From Streptomyces koelreuteriae (lineage in GTDB: Bacteria; Actinomycetota; Actinomycetes; Streptomycetales; Streptomycetaceae), in contig NZ_CP075896.1 in the NCBI RefSeq assembly GCF_018604545.1, positions 496,001 through 560,000 on the forward strand: 64,000 nucleotides of DNA, written 5' to 3'. The notes beneath the pieces are model-generated. The model did not search any database and was not told where the DNA came from. It saw only the letters and a program-made list of their open reading frames with translations. The position numbers and the translations under genes were made by a program. Of this stretch, positions 24,777 to 33,837 are shown piece by piece; position 1 is the stretch's first letter; every line of letters starts with the position of its first letter.

Positions 24777-26204
24777 ATGAGACGAGGACGAGTGCTGCTA
24801 GCGGGCCGCTACCGGCTGGATGTTGAGATCGGGCGCGGTGGAATGGGAGAGGTCTGGCGCGCGTACGACGAGACGCTCGCCAGGGCGGTGGCCGTCAAGC
24901 TGCTGCTGCCCCAGGACACCGATGTCACGGCGGCTTCCCGGTTCCGTCTGGAGGCACAGACCGCCGGGCGCCTCAACCACCCCCATCTGGTCGGTGTCCT
25001 GGACTTCGGCGAGTACGACAACCGGCTGTACCTGGTGATGGAACTGGTCGAGGGCGACAGCCTCGCCGGGGTGCTGGCCGCCTCCGGGGCGCTGCCGGCC
25101 GAGCGGGTGGCCGATCTCGCCGCGCAGGCCGCCGCGGGGCTCGCCGCCGCCCACGCGCAGGGCATCGTCCACCGTGACATCAAGCCCGCCAACCTGCTGC
25201 TGGACGCCCACGGCACGCTGAAGATCGGCGACTTCGGCATCGCCCGCTTCCTCGACGACCCCGGCGCCGCGCTCACCGCCACCGGCCAGATCGTCGGCAC
25301 CGGCCTCTATCTCGCGCCCGAACGCGCCCTGGGCCAGCCCGCCGGACCCGCCTCCGACATGTACTCCCTGGGGTGTCTGCTCTACCAACTCCTCAGCGGC
25401 CGGCCACCGTTCCAGGCGGACACCGCCGTCGCGCTCCTCCACCAGCACCTCGATTCCGCGCCCGTACCGCCCCGTGAGCTCGGTGTCGCCGGGCTCCCGC
25501 CGGCCTTCGAGAACTATCTGCTCGGCCTGCTCGCCAAGCAGCCCGAGGACCGGCCCACCGCCCAGCGGACCGCCGAGTGGTTCGGCGGCGGTGCCTGGCG
25601 GGGACTGCCCGAGCCGCTGCCGGAGGCCGCGCCCCCGGTGACGTCCGCCGCGCCGAGGCCGTACCCGGCCGCCGAGACCCGCAACCCGGCCACCTACGCG
25701 CTGCCCGGCGCCCCTGGGCTGCGCACCGGGCGCACACCCCAGGCCGGCCGTGCGCGCCGCGCCGCGCCCCGGGCCGCCCCCGACAACCGGCGCAAAGCGG
25801 CGGCGACGGTCGCCGCGGCGGCGCTCTTCGCCGCCGCGATGCTCGCCGGCATGCTGTGGTTCTCGCCCGACGACACCGCGACGGAGGGCACGGAGCCCGA
25901 CGCGTCGCCCTCCGCGAGCAGTCCCGTCGCCACGCCGTCCGCCGGCTCCGCCTCGCCGCTCTCTTCCGCTCCGGCGGCGGACACGGCTCCGGACGCCACC
26001 GTTCCGGCCGCCGGCACAGTGGCCGATATCACCCCGTCCACCAGCGCACCCGCTCCCCCGACCCCCGTCGAAGCGACGCCCAGCCCCACGACACCGGCCC
26101 AGGAGACGGCCGACGCATCGCGAAAGGCGGACAAACCCCGGCAGGAGAAGCCCCGTCGGACCTGGGAAGACGGCGACGACGATGACGACGGGGGCGACGA
26201 CTGA
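24777..26204 (+). CDS. Membrane-anchored Ser/Thr protein kinase
   Basis: A 475-residue Hanks-type kinase: Gly loop GRGGMGEV at 19-26, catalytic Lys41, HRD at 132-134 and DFG Asp152. After a Pro/Ala-rich linker, a single transmembrane helix (about 341-363) leads to an extracellular tail of Ser, Thr, Pro and Ala ending in an acidic Asp/Gly run. There are no PASTA repeats or other sensor domain. The ATG at 24777 is used; GTG 24792, with GAGGAC upstream, is an alternative that removes five residues. No substrate is suggested by neighbours, although the B12-controlled cobalt importer follows. Confidence 0.92.
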   Translation: MRRGRVLLAGRYRLDVEIGRGGMGEVWRAYDETLARAVAVKLLLPQDTDVTAASRFRLEAQTAGRLNHPHLVGVLDFGEYDNRLYLVMELVEGDSLAGVLAASGALPAERVADLAAQAAAGLAAAHAQGIVHRDIKPANLLLDAHGTLKIGDFGIARFLDDPGAALTATGQIVGTGLYLAPERALGQPAGPASDMYSLGCLLYQLLSGRPPFQADTAVALLHQHLDSAPVPPRELGVAGLPPAFENYLLGLLAKQPEDRPTAQRTAEWFGGGAWRGLPEPLPEAAPPVTSAAPRPYPAAETRNPATYALPGAPGLRTGRTPQAGRARRAAPRAAPDNRRKAAATVAAAALFAAAMLAGMLWFSPDDTATEGTEPDASPSASSPVATPSAGSASPLSSAPAADTAPDATVPAAGTVADITPSTSAPAPPTPVEATPSPTTPAQETADASRKADKPRQEKPRRTWEDGDDDDDGGDD

Positions 26205-26297
26205 GCGGCCCTGCGCCGGTGTGCGAGCGGACGCCCCCTCGCGCGCCCCCTCGGGTGGCTTGTCATCGTCCTTATCTCGGCATTACTGTCACCACGC

Positions 26298-26450
26298 CTT
26301 GGTGAACGGGAAAGCCGGTGTGATGCCGGTGCGGCCCTCGCCACTGTGAATCGGGAAGTCCGGCTCCGGCCCTAACAGGCAGCCACTGGGTCCTTGCGAC
26401 CCGGGAAGGCGGAGTACGGGCGGTGGTACCCGTCAGCCAGGAGACCGGCC
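26298..26450 (+). promoter_or_regulatory. Cobalamin riboswitch upstream of cbiM
   Basis: The conserved core is visible in order: GGGAAAGCCGGTG, then GCCGGTGCGG, GCCACTGTGA, and the 3' B12 box AGCCAGGAGACCGGCC (26434-26450). The aptamer ends 47 bp before the cbiM start, so adenosylcobalamin binding should shut off cobalt uptake. Confidence 0.88.
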
Positions 26451-26497
26451 AAGGCGCGTCAACCATCCACGAGGTGCTGGAGAGGGTCTGCTGAGCC

Positions 26498-27208
26498 ATG
26501 CACATAGCCGAGGGTTTTCTGCCGCCGGCACACGCGGTCGCCTGGGGCGCCGCGTCGGCGCCGTTCGTCGTCCACGGAGTCCGGTCGCTCACCCGTGAGG
26601 TGCGTGAGCACCCCGAGAGCACCCTGCTCCTGGGTGCCTCCGGTGCCTTCACGTTCGTCCTGTCCGCTCTGAAACTGCCGTCGGTCACCGGCAGTTGCTC
26701 CCACCCCACCGGAACGGGCCTGGGAGCCATCCTGTTCCGGCCACCCATCATGGCGGTGCTGGGCACCATCACCCTGCTCTTCCAGGCGCTGCTGCTCGCC
26801 CACGGCGGTCTGACCACGCTCGGCGCCAACGTCTTCTCCATGGCGATCGTCGGGCCCTGGGCCGGATACGCCGTGTACAAGCTGCTGCGGCGCTACGACG
26901 TGCCGCTGATGGTCGCGGTCTTCTTCGGGGCGTTCTTCGCCGACCTGTCCACCTACTGCGTCACCAGCGTGCAGCTGGCGCTCGCCTTCCCCGACCCGGG
27001 CAGCGGGTTCGTGGGCGCGCTCGGCAAGTTCGGCACCATCTTCGCCGTCACCCAGATCCCGCTCGCGGTGAGCGAGGGCCTGCTGACGGTGCTCGTGATG
27101 CGGCTGCTGGTGCAGTCCAGCAAGGGTGAACTGACCCGGCTGGGTGTGCTGGTGACCGGCGGGCGCAAGGAGAAGAAGACGGCGGCCGAGTCCGAGGCGG
27201 TGGCGTGA
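26498..27208 (+). CDS. cbiM: Cobalt ECF transporter permease component CbiM
   Basis: A 236-residue substrate-capture subunit of the cobalt energy-coupling-factor importer. It begins MHIAEGFL; in this family the mature N-terminus with His2 is itself a metal ligand, so the ATG at 26498 is well fixed. The conserved [15 protein letters not shown] motif lies near residues 62-76. About six transmembrane helices follow. It is the first gene of cbiMNQO, directly behind a cobalamin riboswitch. The highly charged C-terminus (KEKKT) is cytoplasmic. Confidence 0.95.
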   Translation: MHIAEGFLPPAHAVAWGAASAPFVVHGVRSLTREVREHPESTLLLGASGAFTFVLSALKLPSVTGSCSHPTGTGLGAILFRPPIMAVLGTITLLFQALLLAHGGLTTLGANVFSMAIVGPWAGYAVYKLLRRYDVPLMVAVFFGAFFADLSTYCVTSVQLALAFPDPGSGFVGALGKFGTIFAVTQIPLAVSEGLLTVLVMRLLVQSSKGELTRLGVLVTGGRKEKKTAAESEAVA

Positions 27209-27570
27209 TGAACCGGAACACGAAGATCAACGGCCTGCTGCTGCTCGCCGTGGCCCTGCTCGCGGTCCTGCCGCTCGCCCTCGGCCTCGGCGACCACAAG
27301 GAGGAGCCGTTCGCGGGCGCCGACGCCCAGGCGGAGACGGCGATCACCGAGATCGACCCGGACTACAAGCCCTGGTTCTCGCCGCTGTACGAGCCGCCGT
27401 CGGGTGAGATCGAGTCGGCGCTGTTCGCCCTGCAGGCGGCGATCGGCGCGGGCGTGCTCGCCTACTACTTCGGCCTGCGGCGCGGCCGCCGCCAGGGCGA
27501 GGAGCGGGCGCGGCAGGACACCGAGGAGACCACGGGCGTCACCGAGGGGTCCGGGGCCGAAGGGGCCTGA
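27208..27570 (+). CDS. cbiN: Cobalt transporter auxiliary subunit CbiN
   Basis: A 120-residue protein with two membrane helices (about 7-25 and 73-92) around an extracytoplasmic loop that holds the CbiN features FAGADAQAE and YKPWFSPLYEPPSGEIES. CbiN assists metal loading of CbiM. ATG 27208 shares one base with the cbiM stop; GTG 27205 is a possible start one codon earlier. The C-terminal tail after the second helix is longer and more charged than in most CbiN proteins. It belongs to the cbiMNQO operon. Confidence 0.92.
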   Translation: MNRNTKINGLLLLAVALLAVLPLALGLGDHKEEPFAGADAQAETAITEIDPDYKPWFSPLYEPPSGEIESALFALQAAIGAGVLAYYFGLRRGRRQGEERARQDTEETTGVTEGSGAEGA

Positions 27571-27575
27571 GCCGC

Positions 27576-28325
27576 GTGCTGCCGATCGACGCGGCGGCGC
27601 ACAGCAGTCGCTGGCGCCGCCGCCATCCCGTGGACAAGGCCGTGCTCGGTCTCGGCCTCACCGTGTTGGCCATCTCGCTGCCGCCCTGGCCGGGAGCGGC
27701 CCTGGTGCTGGTGACGGCCGTGTCCCTGCTGCTGGGGCCGGCCGGTGTGCCCGGCCGCCGGCTCTGGCGGGCCTACCGGGTGCCGCTGGGCTTCTGTGTG
27801 ACCGGCGCCCTCACGCTGCTCGTCCAGGTCGGCGGGCCGGGGAGCTTCGTCTCCCTCGCGGACGACGGGCCCCTGCGGGCCGGGGAGTTGCTGCTGCGCA
27901 CCTCGGCGGCCTCCCTCGGGGTGCTGCTGTTCGCCTTCACCACACCGATGTCCGACCTGCTGCCGCGCCTGGTCCGGGCGGGCGTCCCGGCGCCGGTCGT
28001 CGATGTCGCGCTCGTGACGTACCGCATGAGCTTTCTGCTGCTGGACTCCGTGCGCCGGATCCGCGACGCGCAGGCCGCCCGGCTCGGGCACACCACACGG
28101 GCCGCCACCTGGCGTTCGCTGGGCGGACTCGGCGCCACCGCGTTCGTCCGGGCCTTCGACCGGGCGGCCCGCCTCCAGGCCGGTCTCGCCGGGCGCGGCT
28201 ACGACGGAACCCTGCGGGTCCTGGTGCCCGAGGCCCGTGTCTCCGTCCGCTTCACGGTCGCCAGTTGCGCGCTCCTCGCGACGCTGGCCGTCCTCACCCT
28301 CGTACTGGAAAGGCCGCTGACATGA
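27576..28325 (+). CDS. cbiQ: Cobalt ECF transporter transmembrane protein CbiQ
   Basis: A 249-residue T-component that couples the ATPase to CbiM. The N-terminus HPVDKAVLGLGLT matches the usual CbiQ opening, four to five hydrophobic helices follow, and the coupling motif region reads AAWRSLG-like (RAATWRSLGGLGATAF) and LAGRGYDG. It starts with GTG 6 nt after cbiN and overlaps cbiO by ATGA. Function is firm from family and operon order. Confidence 0.92.
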   Translation: MLPIDAAAHSSRWRRRHPVDKAVLGLGLTVLAISLPPWPGAALVLVTAVSLLLGPAGVPGRRLWRAYRVPLGFCVTGALTLLVQVGGPGSFVSLADDGPLRAGELLLRTSAASLGVLLFAFTTPMSDLLPRLVRAGVPAPVVDVALVTYRMSFLLLDSVRRIRDAQAARLGHTTRAATWRSLGGLGATAFVRAFDRAARLQAGLAGRGYDGTLRVLVPEARVSVRFTVASCALLATLAVLTLVLERPLT

Positions 28326-29173
28326 GCGAGCCCGCCCTCGTCGCCCTGCGGGGCGCGTCCTTCGCCTACGAGGACGGCCCGGCCGTGCTCAGCGGCCTCG
28401 ACTTCGACATCCGGGAGGGGCGGGCGCTGGCGCTGCTCGGCCGCAACGGCAGCGGCAAGACCACGCTGATGCGGCTGCTCAGCGGCGGGCTGCGGCCGCA
28501 CGAGGGGCGGTTGACGGTCGACGGGCAGCCGGTGACGTACGACCGCAAGGGCCTGACCCGGCTGCGCACGACCGTCCAGCTCGTGGTGCAGGACCCGGAC
28601 GACCAGCTCTTCGCGGCGTCCGTCGAGCAGGACGTGTCGTTCGGGCCGCTGAACCTCGGGCTGTCCGACACCGAGGTACGGGCGCGGGTGGCGGAGTCGC
28701 TCGCCGCCCTGGACATCGGGGCCCTGGCCGACCGGCCCACCCATCTGCTCTCCTACGGGCAGCGCAAGCGGACCGCCATCGCGGGCGCGGTCGCCATGCG
28801 GCCCCGGGTGCTCATCCTCGACGAGCCGACGGCCGGACTCGACCCCGACGGCCAGGAACGGCTCCTGGCCACGCTCGACGGGCTGCGTGCGAGCGGCACC
28901 ACGGTGGTGATGGCCACCCATGACGTCGATCTCGCCCTGCGCTGGGCCGACGACGCGGCACTCCTCACCCCGGAGGGCGCGCACCTCGCTCCCGCGCCCA
29001 CGGCACTGGCCCGGACGGATCTCCTCGGGCGGGCGGGGCTGCGGTTGCCGTGGGGTGCCGCCGCCGCGGACCTCCTGCGCGCGCAGGGGCTGTTGACCGG
29101 GTCGGCGCCCGGCCCGCGCACCCCGGAGGAGCTGGCCGCCCTGGCGGCGGAGCGGCCGGTGACCGGCGGCTGA
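28322..29173 (+). CDS. cbiO: Cobalt ECF transporter ATP-binding protein CbiO
   Basis: A 283-residue ATPase: Walker A GRNGSGKTT at 40-48, QDPDDQLF after the Q-loop, signature LSYGQRKR near 143, Walker B LILDEPTAGLD and switch His in MATHD. QDPDDQLF and the SYGQ form of the signature are typical of ECF-type ATPases. The start overlaps the cbiQ stop (ATGA). The C-terminal 60 residues after the ATPase core are variable. It completes the four-gene cobalt importer. Confidence 0.95.
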   Translation: MSEPALVALRGASFAYEDGPAVLSGLDFDIREGRALALLGRNGSGKTTLMRLLSGGLRPHEGRLTVDGQPVTYDRKGLTRLRTTVQLVVQDPDDQLFAASVEQDVSFGPLNLGLSDTEVRARVAESLAALDIGALADRPTHLLSYGQRKRTAIAGAVAMRPRVLILDEPTAGLDPDGQERLLATLDGLRASGTTVVMATHDVDLALRWADDAALLTPEGAHLAPAPTALARTDLLGRAGLRLPWGAAAADLLRAQGLLTGSAPGPRTPEELAALAAERPVTGG

Positions 29174-29224
29174 GGGTCGCTTCCCCGGCCTTGTCGTGTA
29201 TAGGCTGGCGGTGCAGCTGGTTCG

Positions 29225-29402
29225 CCCCGTCCGCCAGACGGGATGCGTCGCAAGAGGGAACCCGGTGGGAATCCGGGACTGCCCCGCAGCGGTGAGCGGG
29301 AACGACCGCCGTCATACGCACTGGGTCCACGCAGGGCCCGGGAAGCGACGGCCAGTAGGTGTCTCACACAGTGAGACGTGCCCGCGAGTCCGAAGACCTG
29401 CC
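29225..29402 (+). promoter_or_regulatory. Cobalamin riboswitch upstream of metE
   Basis: Core elements appear in order: GGGAACCCGGTGGGAATCCGG, a CCCCGCAGCGGTGAGCGGG arm, the GTCTCACACAGTGAGAC hairpin and the B12 box AGTCCGAAGACCTGCC (29387-29402). With B12 present it should switch off B12-independent methionine synthesis. A 183-nt platform separates it from metE. Confidence 0.93.
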
Positions 29403-29565
29403 AACTGCCCGCGCGCGGACGATACGTGCGCGGACATTCCGGTGACCTCGAGGGCGGGTCGGCGTACTTACCAGACGGACGACCGCGCTGTGCCGCGCGA
29501 GGTCGACTCCGTCGGGTTCGTCACACCTTCGCGCTCTCGTCCCGTCGCCGGGATCTCAGGGATTC

Positions 29566-29581
29566 ATCTCGCGAAGGAGAT
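29566..29581 (+). promoter_or_regulatory. Hairpin covering the metE ribosome-binding site
   Basis: ATCTC pairs with GAGAT around GCGAAG; the GGAG of the metE Shine-Dalgarno lies in the loop end and 3' arm, 5 nt before the GTG. It could be the translational output of the riboswitch. A short stem, so support is modest. Confidence 0.4.
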
Positions 29582-29585
29582 CTCC

Positions 29586-31919
29586 GTGACCACCAAGCCC
29601 GCAGCCGCGGCAGCACGGGCCACCGTGTACGGCTACCCCCGCCAGGGACAGAACCGGGAACTGAAGAAGGCGATCGAGGGCTACTGGAAGGGCCGCGTCA
29701 CCGCCGACGCCCTCCGGTCCACCGCCGCCGACCTGCGCGCCTCGAACTGGCGGCAGCTCGCCGACGCCGGCATCGACGAGGTCCCGACGGGTGACTTCTC
29801 GTTCTACGACCACGTCCTGGACACCACCGTCATGGTCGGCGCGATCCCCGACCGCCACCGGGACGCCGTCGCGGCGGACGCCCTGGACGGCTACTTCGCC
29901 ATGGCGCGCGGCACACAGGACGTGGCGCCGCTGGAGATGACGAAGTGGTTCGACACGAACTACCACTACCTGGTGCCCGAGCTGGGTCCGGACACGGTCT
30001 TCACCGCCGACTCGGCCAAGCAGGTCGCCGAACTGCGTGAGGCGCTGGCGCTCGGCCGCACCGCGCGCCCCGTCCTCGTCGGCCCGGTCACGTATCTGCT
30101 CCTCGCCAAGCCCGCCCCGGGGGTGCCCGCGGACTTCGAGCCGCTCACCCTCCTGGACCGGCTGCTGCCCGTGTACGCCGAGGTCCTCGCGGATCTGCGC
30201 GCGGCGGGCGCCGAGTGGGTCCAGCTCGACGAGCCGGCCCTGGCCCAGGACCGGACCCCGGCCGAGCTGAACGCCGCCGAGCGGGCCTACCGCGACCTCG
30301 GCGCCCTCACCGACCGGTCGAAGCTGCTGGTCGCCTCGTACTTCGACCGGCTCGGGAACGCCCTGCCGGTGCTGGCGAAGGCGCCGGTCGAGGGGCTCGC
30401 GGTGGACTTCACGGAGTCGGCTGCGGCCAACCTGGACGATCTGGCGGCGGTGGGCGGTCTGCCGGGCAAGCGGCTGGTCGCCGGTGTCGTCAACGGCCGC
30501 AACATCTGGATCAACGACCTGGCGGCCTCGCTCTCCCGGCTCGGCACGCTTCTCGGCCTGGCCGACCGGGTCGACGTCTCGGCCTCCTGCTCCCTGCTGC
30601 ACGTACCGCTGGACACGGCGGCGGAGCGGGACATCGAGCCGCAGGTGCTGCGCTGGCTGGCCTTCGCGCGGCAGAAGACCGCCGAGATCGTCACCCTCGC
30701 GCGTGGTCTCGCGCAGGGCACCGACACCATCGGCGCGCAACTCGCCGCGAACCGGGCGGACCTGTCGTCCCGGGCGAACTCCCCGATCACCCGCGACCCG
30801 GCGGTCCGCGCCCGCACGGCCGCGGTGTCCGGGGCGGACTCCCGCCGCTCGCTGCCGTACGCCGAGCGGACCGCCGCCCAGCGCACCCGGCTCGGTCTGC
30901 CCCTGCTGCCGACCACCACGATCGGCTCCTTCCCGCAGACCGGTGAGGTGCGCTCCGCCCGCGCGGACCTGCGGTCGGGCCGGATCGACACGGCCGGTTA
31001 CGAGGAGCGCATCAAGGCCGAGATCCAGGAGGTGATCTCCTTCCAGGAGAAGGCCGGTCTTGACGTCCTGGTGCACGGCGAGGCCGAACGCAACGACATG
31101 GTCCAGTACTTCGCGGAGCAGCTCACCGGCTATCTCGCCACGCAGCACGGCTGGGTCCAGTCCTACGGCACCCGCTACGTCCGCCCGCCGATCCTGGCCG
31201 GCGACATCTCGCGCCCCGAGCCGATGACCGTGCGCTGGACGACGTACGCGCAGTCGCTCACGGACCGTCCGGTCAAGGGCATGCTCACCGGCCCGGTCAC
31301 GATGCTCGCCTGGTCCTTCGTCCGTGACGACCAGCCGCTCGCCGAGACGGCCCGGCAGGTCGCCCTCGCCCTGCGCGACGAGGTGGGGGACCTGGAGACG
31401 GCCGGGACGTCGGTCATCCAGGTCGACGAGCCCGCCCTGCGCGAGACGCTGCCGCTGCGTGCCGCCGACCGGCCGGAGTATCTGGGGTGGGCCACGGAGG
31501 CCTTCCGGCTCAGCACGGCCGGGGTGCGACCGGACACGCAGATCCACACGCACATGTGCTACGCCGAGTTCGGCGACATCGTGCAGGCCATCGACGACCT
31601 CGACGCGGACGTCATCAGCCTGGAGGCCGCCCGCTCCCATATGCAGGTCGCCCGCGAACTCGCCTCGCACGGCTATCCGCGTGAGGCGGGGCCGGGTGTC
31701 TACGACATCCACTCCCCGCGGGTTCCGGGCACGGAGGAGGCGGCCGATCTGCTGCGCACCGGCCTGAAGGCCATCCCCGCCGAGCGGCTGTGGGTCAACC
31801 CCGACTGCGGCCTGAAGACCCGCGGCTGGACCGAGACCCGCGCGTCCCTGGAGAACCTGGTCTCGGCGGCCCGGACCGTCCGCGCCGAACTGGACGGGGA
31901 GCGGCCCGGACTCGCCTGA
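29586..31919 (+). CDS. metE: Cobalamin-independent methionine synthase
   Basis: A 777-residue enzyme that moves a methyl group from 5-methyltetrahydrofolate (polyglutamate) to homocysteine. The N-terminal barrel starts with YGYPRQGQNRELKKA, and the catalytic C-terminal barrel has zinc ligands in HTHMCYAEF and VNPDCGLKTR. The GTG at 29586 follows AAGGAGA and gives the usual family length; the frame is open upstream through the riboswitch region, but that is non-coding. The riboswitch implies the cell prefers a B12-dependent MetH when cobalamin is available. The zinc site also ties it to zinc supply. Confidence 0.97.
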   Translation: MTTKPAAAAARATVYGYPRQGQNRELKKAIEGYWKGRVTADALRSTAADLRASNWRQLADAGIDEVPTGDFSFYDHVLDTTVMVGAIPDRHRDAVAADALDGYFAMARGTQDVAPLEMTKWFDTNYHYLVPELGPDTVFTADSAKQVAELREALALGRTARPVLVGPVTYLLLAKPAPGVPADFEPLTLLDRLLPVYAEVLADLRAAGAEWVQLDEPALAQDRTPAELNAAERAYRDLGALTDRSKLLVASYFDRLGNALPVLAKAPVEGLAVDFTESAAANLDDLAAVGGLPGKRLVAGVVNGRNIWINDLAASLSRLGTLLGLADRVDVSASCSLLHVPLDTAAERDIEPQVLRWLAFARQKTAEIVTLARGLAQGTDTIGAQLAANRADLSSRANSPITRDPAVRARTAAVSGADSRRSLPYAERTAAQRTRLGLPLLPTTTIGSFPQTGEVRSARADLRSGRIDTAGYEERIKAEIQEVISFQEKAGLDVLVHGEAERNDMVQYFAEQLTGYLATQHGWVQSYGTRYVRPPILAGDISRPEPMTVRWTTYAQSLTDRPVKGMLTGPVTMLAWSFVRDDQPLAETARQVALALRDEVGDLETAGTSVIQVDEPALRETLPLRAADRPEYLGWATEAFRLSTAGVRPDTQIHTHMCYAEFGDIVQAIDDLDADVISLEAARSHMQVARELASHGYPREAGPGVYDIHSPRVPGTEEAADLLRTGLKAIPAERLWVNPDCGLKTRGWTETRASLENLVSAARTVRAELDGERPGLA

Positions 31920-31928
31920 CGCTCGCGG

Positions 31929-31960
31929 CCGGGGGCGGGCCGGGCATGGCCCGCCCCCGG
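31929..31960. terminator. Strong hairpin terminator after metE
   Basis: A perfect 13-bp stem (CCGGGGGCGGGCC with GGCCCGCCCCCGG) and a GGGCAT loop lies between the convergent metE and flavoprotein genes. It can serve both directions. Confidence 0.8.
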
Positions 31961-31965
31961 TCGGG

Positions 31966-33759
31966 TCAGGTCGCCGTCGCGGCCGCCGCCGCCCGGCCCG
32001 CCGCGCGGCCCGAGAACAGGCAGCCGCCCAGGAAGGTGCCTTCGAGGGAGCGGTAGCCGTGGACGCCGCCCCCGCCGAAGCCGGCGACCTCGCCGGCCGC
32101 GTACAGACCGCTGATCGGCTTACCGGAGGCGTTCAGGACGCGGCCGGAGAGGTCGGTCTGGAGGCCGCCGAGGGTCTTGCGGGTGAGGATGTTGAGGCGT
32201 ACGGCGATCAGCGGTCCGGCGGAGGTGTCCAGGATCCGGTGGGCTGAGGCGGTGCGGCTGAGGGTGTCGCCGGGGTAGGCGAGGGCGTTGCGGATGCCCA
32301 TGACCTGGGCGTCCTTGGTGTACGGGTTGGCGATCTCGCGGTCGCGGGCCTCGATCTGGCGCTGGAGGCCGGCCAGGTCGATCAGGTTGTCCCCCGTCAG
32401 TTTGTTCATGCCGGCGACCAGTTCGGGCAGGGTCTTGGCGACGACGAAGTCCTCGCCCTTCTCCTTGAACCGCTCGATCGGCTCTGGGGTCTGCCAGACG
32501 CGGGACAGCAGCTTCCAGACGTTCTTCTCGGTGAGGTCGGGGTTCTGCTCGGAGCCGGAGAGCGCGAACTCCTTGGCGATGATCTTCTGGGTCGTGACGA
32601 ACCAGGAGTAGTCGTATCCGGTGTCGGTGATCGACTTGAGCGTGTGGAGCGTGTCGTAGCCCGGGATGTCGGGGCTGGAGAAGCGCTTGCCCGTGGCGTC
32701 GAACCACATGGAGGACGGGCCGGGCAGGATGCGGATGCCGTGGTCGGGCCAGATCGGGTCGTAGTTCTTCAGGCCCTCGGTGTAGTGCCACATGCGGTCG
32801 GGGTTGACGATCCGTCCGCCGGCCTTCTGGGTGATCGCGAGCATCCGGCCGTCCACGTGCGCGGGCACACCCGTGATCATGGACTTCGGGGCCGTACCGA
32901 GACGCGCGGGCCAGTTCTGCCGGACGAGGTCGTGGTTGGCGCCGATGCCGCCCGAGGTGACGACCACGACGGGGGCGCTCAGTTCGAAGTCGCCGACGAC
33001 CTTGCGGGAGCTGGGCTTGCCGCGTGCCGCGCTGCTGGGCTCCAAGACCTTTCCGCGTACCCCGGTGACGGCACCGTTCGTGACGATCAGGTCGTCCACC
33101 CGGTGGCGGAACCTGAACGTCACCTTGCCGTCCTCGACGGCCTCCCGCACCTTCTTCTCGAAGGGCTCGACCACGGCGGGGCCGGTGCCCCAGGTGACGT
33201 GGAAGCGGGGTACGGAGTTGCCGTGCCCGTCCGCGAGGCCGCCGCCGCGCTCGGCCCAGCCGACGATCGGGAACCACTGCATCCCGAGCCCCGCGAGCCA
33301 GGAGTGCTTCTCCCCCGAGGCGAAGTCCACGTACGCCTCGGCCCACTTGTGGGCCCAGTGGTCCTGGCCCGACGGGTCGGTGATGCCGCGGTCGAAGCCG
33401 GCCGTGCCCAGCCAGTCCTGCCAGGCCAGTTCCTTCGAGTCCTTGATGCCCATGAGCCGCTGCTCTGGGGAGTCGACGAAGAACAGCCCGCCGAAGGACC
33501 AGAAGGCCTGCCCGCCCAGGCCGGCCTCCGGCTCCTGGTCGAGCAGCAGCACCTTGCGTCCGGCGGCGGCCAGTTCGGCGGTGGCGACGAGCCCGGCGAG
33601 ACCGTGGCCGATGACGATGGCGTCCGCGTCCGACGATGCGGCTCCGGCCGCGAAGGCCGGGAACGTCGACTGCGCGAGAGCGGCACCGGCGAGCACACCG
33701 CCCGCGACGGTCAGGGCACGGCGGCGGGTGAACGCGGCGGGTTCTGACGAGTGTTCCAT
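31966..33759 (-). CDS. Tat-exported FAD-binding dehydrogenase (KstD/fumarate-reductase-like)
   Basis: A 597-residue flavoprotein. The N-terminus has a twin-arginine type signal (TRRRALTVAGG, then AFAAGAASS), so it is probably exported folded or membrane-attached. The mature part begins with an FAD Rossmann motif (AIVIGHGLAGLVATAELA) and ends with LYAAGEVAGFGGGG, as in 3-ketosteroid-1-dehydrogenase-like and succinate/fumarate flavoproteins. Related proteins are annotated only as FAD-binding dehydrogenases. It is transcribed alone; an inverted repeat lies about 50 bp upstream of its start. The substrate is unknown. Confidence 0.87.
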   Translation of the reverse strand: MEHSSEPAAFTRRRALTVAGGVLAGAALAQSTFPAFAAGAASSDADAIVIGHGLAGLVATAELAAAGRKVLLLDQEPEAGLGGQAFWSFGGLFFVDSPEQRLMGIKDSKELAWQDWLGTAGFDRGITDPSGQDHWAHKWAEAYVDFASGEKHSWLAGLGMQWFPIVGWAERGGGLADGHGNSVPRFHVTWGTGPAVVEPFEKKVREAVEDGKVTFRFRHRVDDLIVTNGAVTGVRGKVLEPSSAARGKPSSRKVVGDFELSAPVVVVTSGGIGANHDLVRQNWPARLGTAPKSMITGVPAHVDGRMLAITQKAGGRIVNPDRMWHYTEGLKNYDPIWPDHGIRILPGPSSMWFDATGKRFSSPDIPGYDTLHTLKSITDTGYDYSWFVTTQKIIAKEFALSGSEQNPDLTEKNVWKLLSRVWQTPEPIERFKEKGEDFVVAKTLPELVAGMNKLTGDNLIDLAGLQRQIEARDREIANPYTKDAQVMGIRNALAYPGDTLSRTASAHRILDTSAGPLIAVRLNILTRKTLGGLQTDLSGRVLNASGKPISGLYAAGEVAGFGGGGVHGYRSLEGTFLGGCLFSGRAAGRAAAAATAT

Positions 33760-33806
33760 GGGCCGCCTTCCTTCTGGAGGTGCGCAGGGGTCGGGAGAGG
33801 CCCCTG

Positions 33807-33837
33807 GGGCTACCAGAGGTGTTACCGACGGTAGCCC
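33807..33837. promoter_or_regulatory. Inverted repeat in the flavoprotein promoter region
   Basis: GGGCTACC (33807-33814) and GGTAGCCC (33830-33837) are perfect inverted arms 15 nt apart. The space between holds AGAGGT and TTACCGAC, and the right half also forms TACC-GAC-GGTA. It is a candidate operator for the divergent pair; no regulator gene is next to it. Confidence 0.4.

Noticed and set aside
29196..29585. N-terminal extension of metE
   Set aside because: This DNA forms the cobalamin riboswitch and leader; the real start has a strong ribosome site and family-typical N-terminus.
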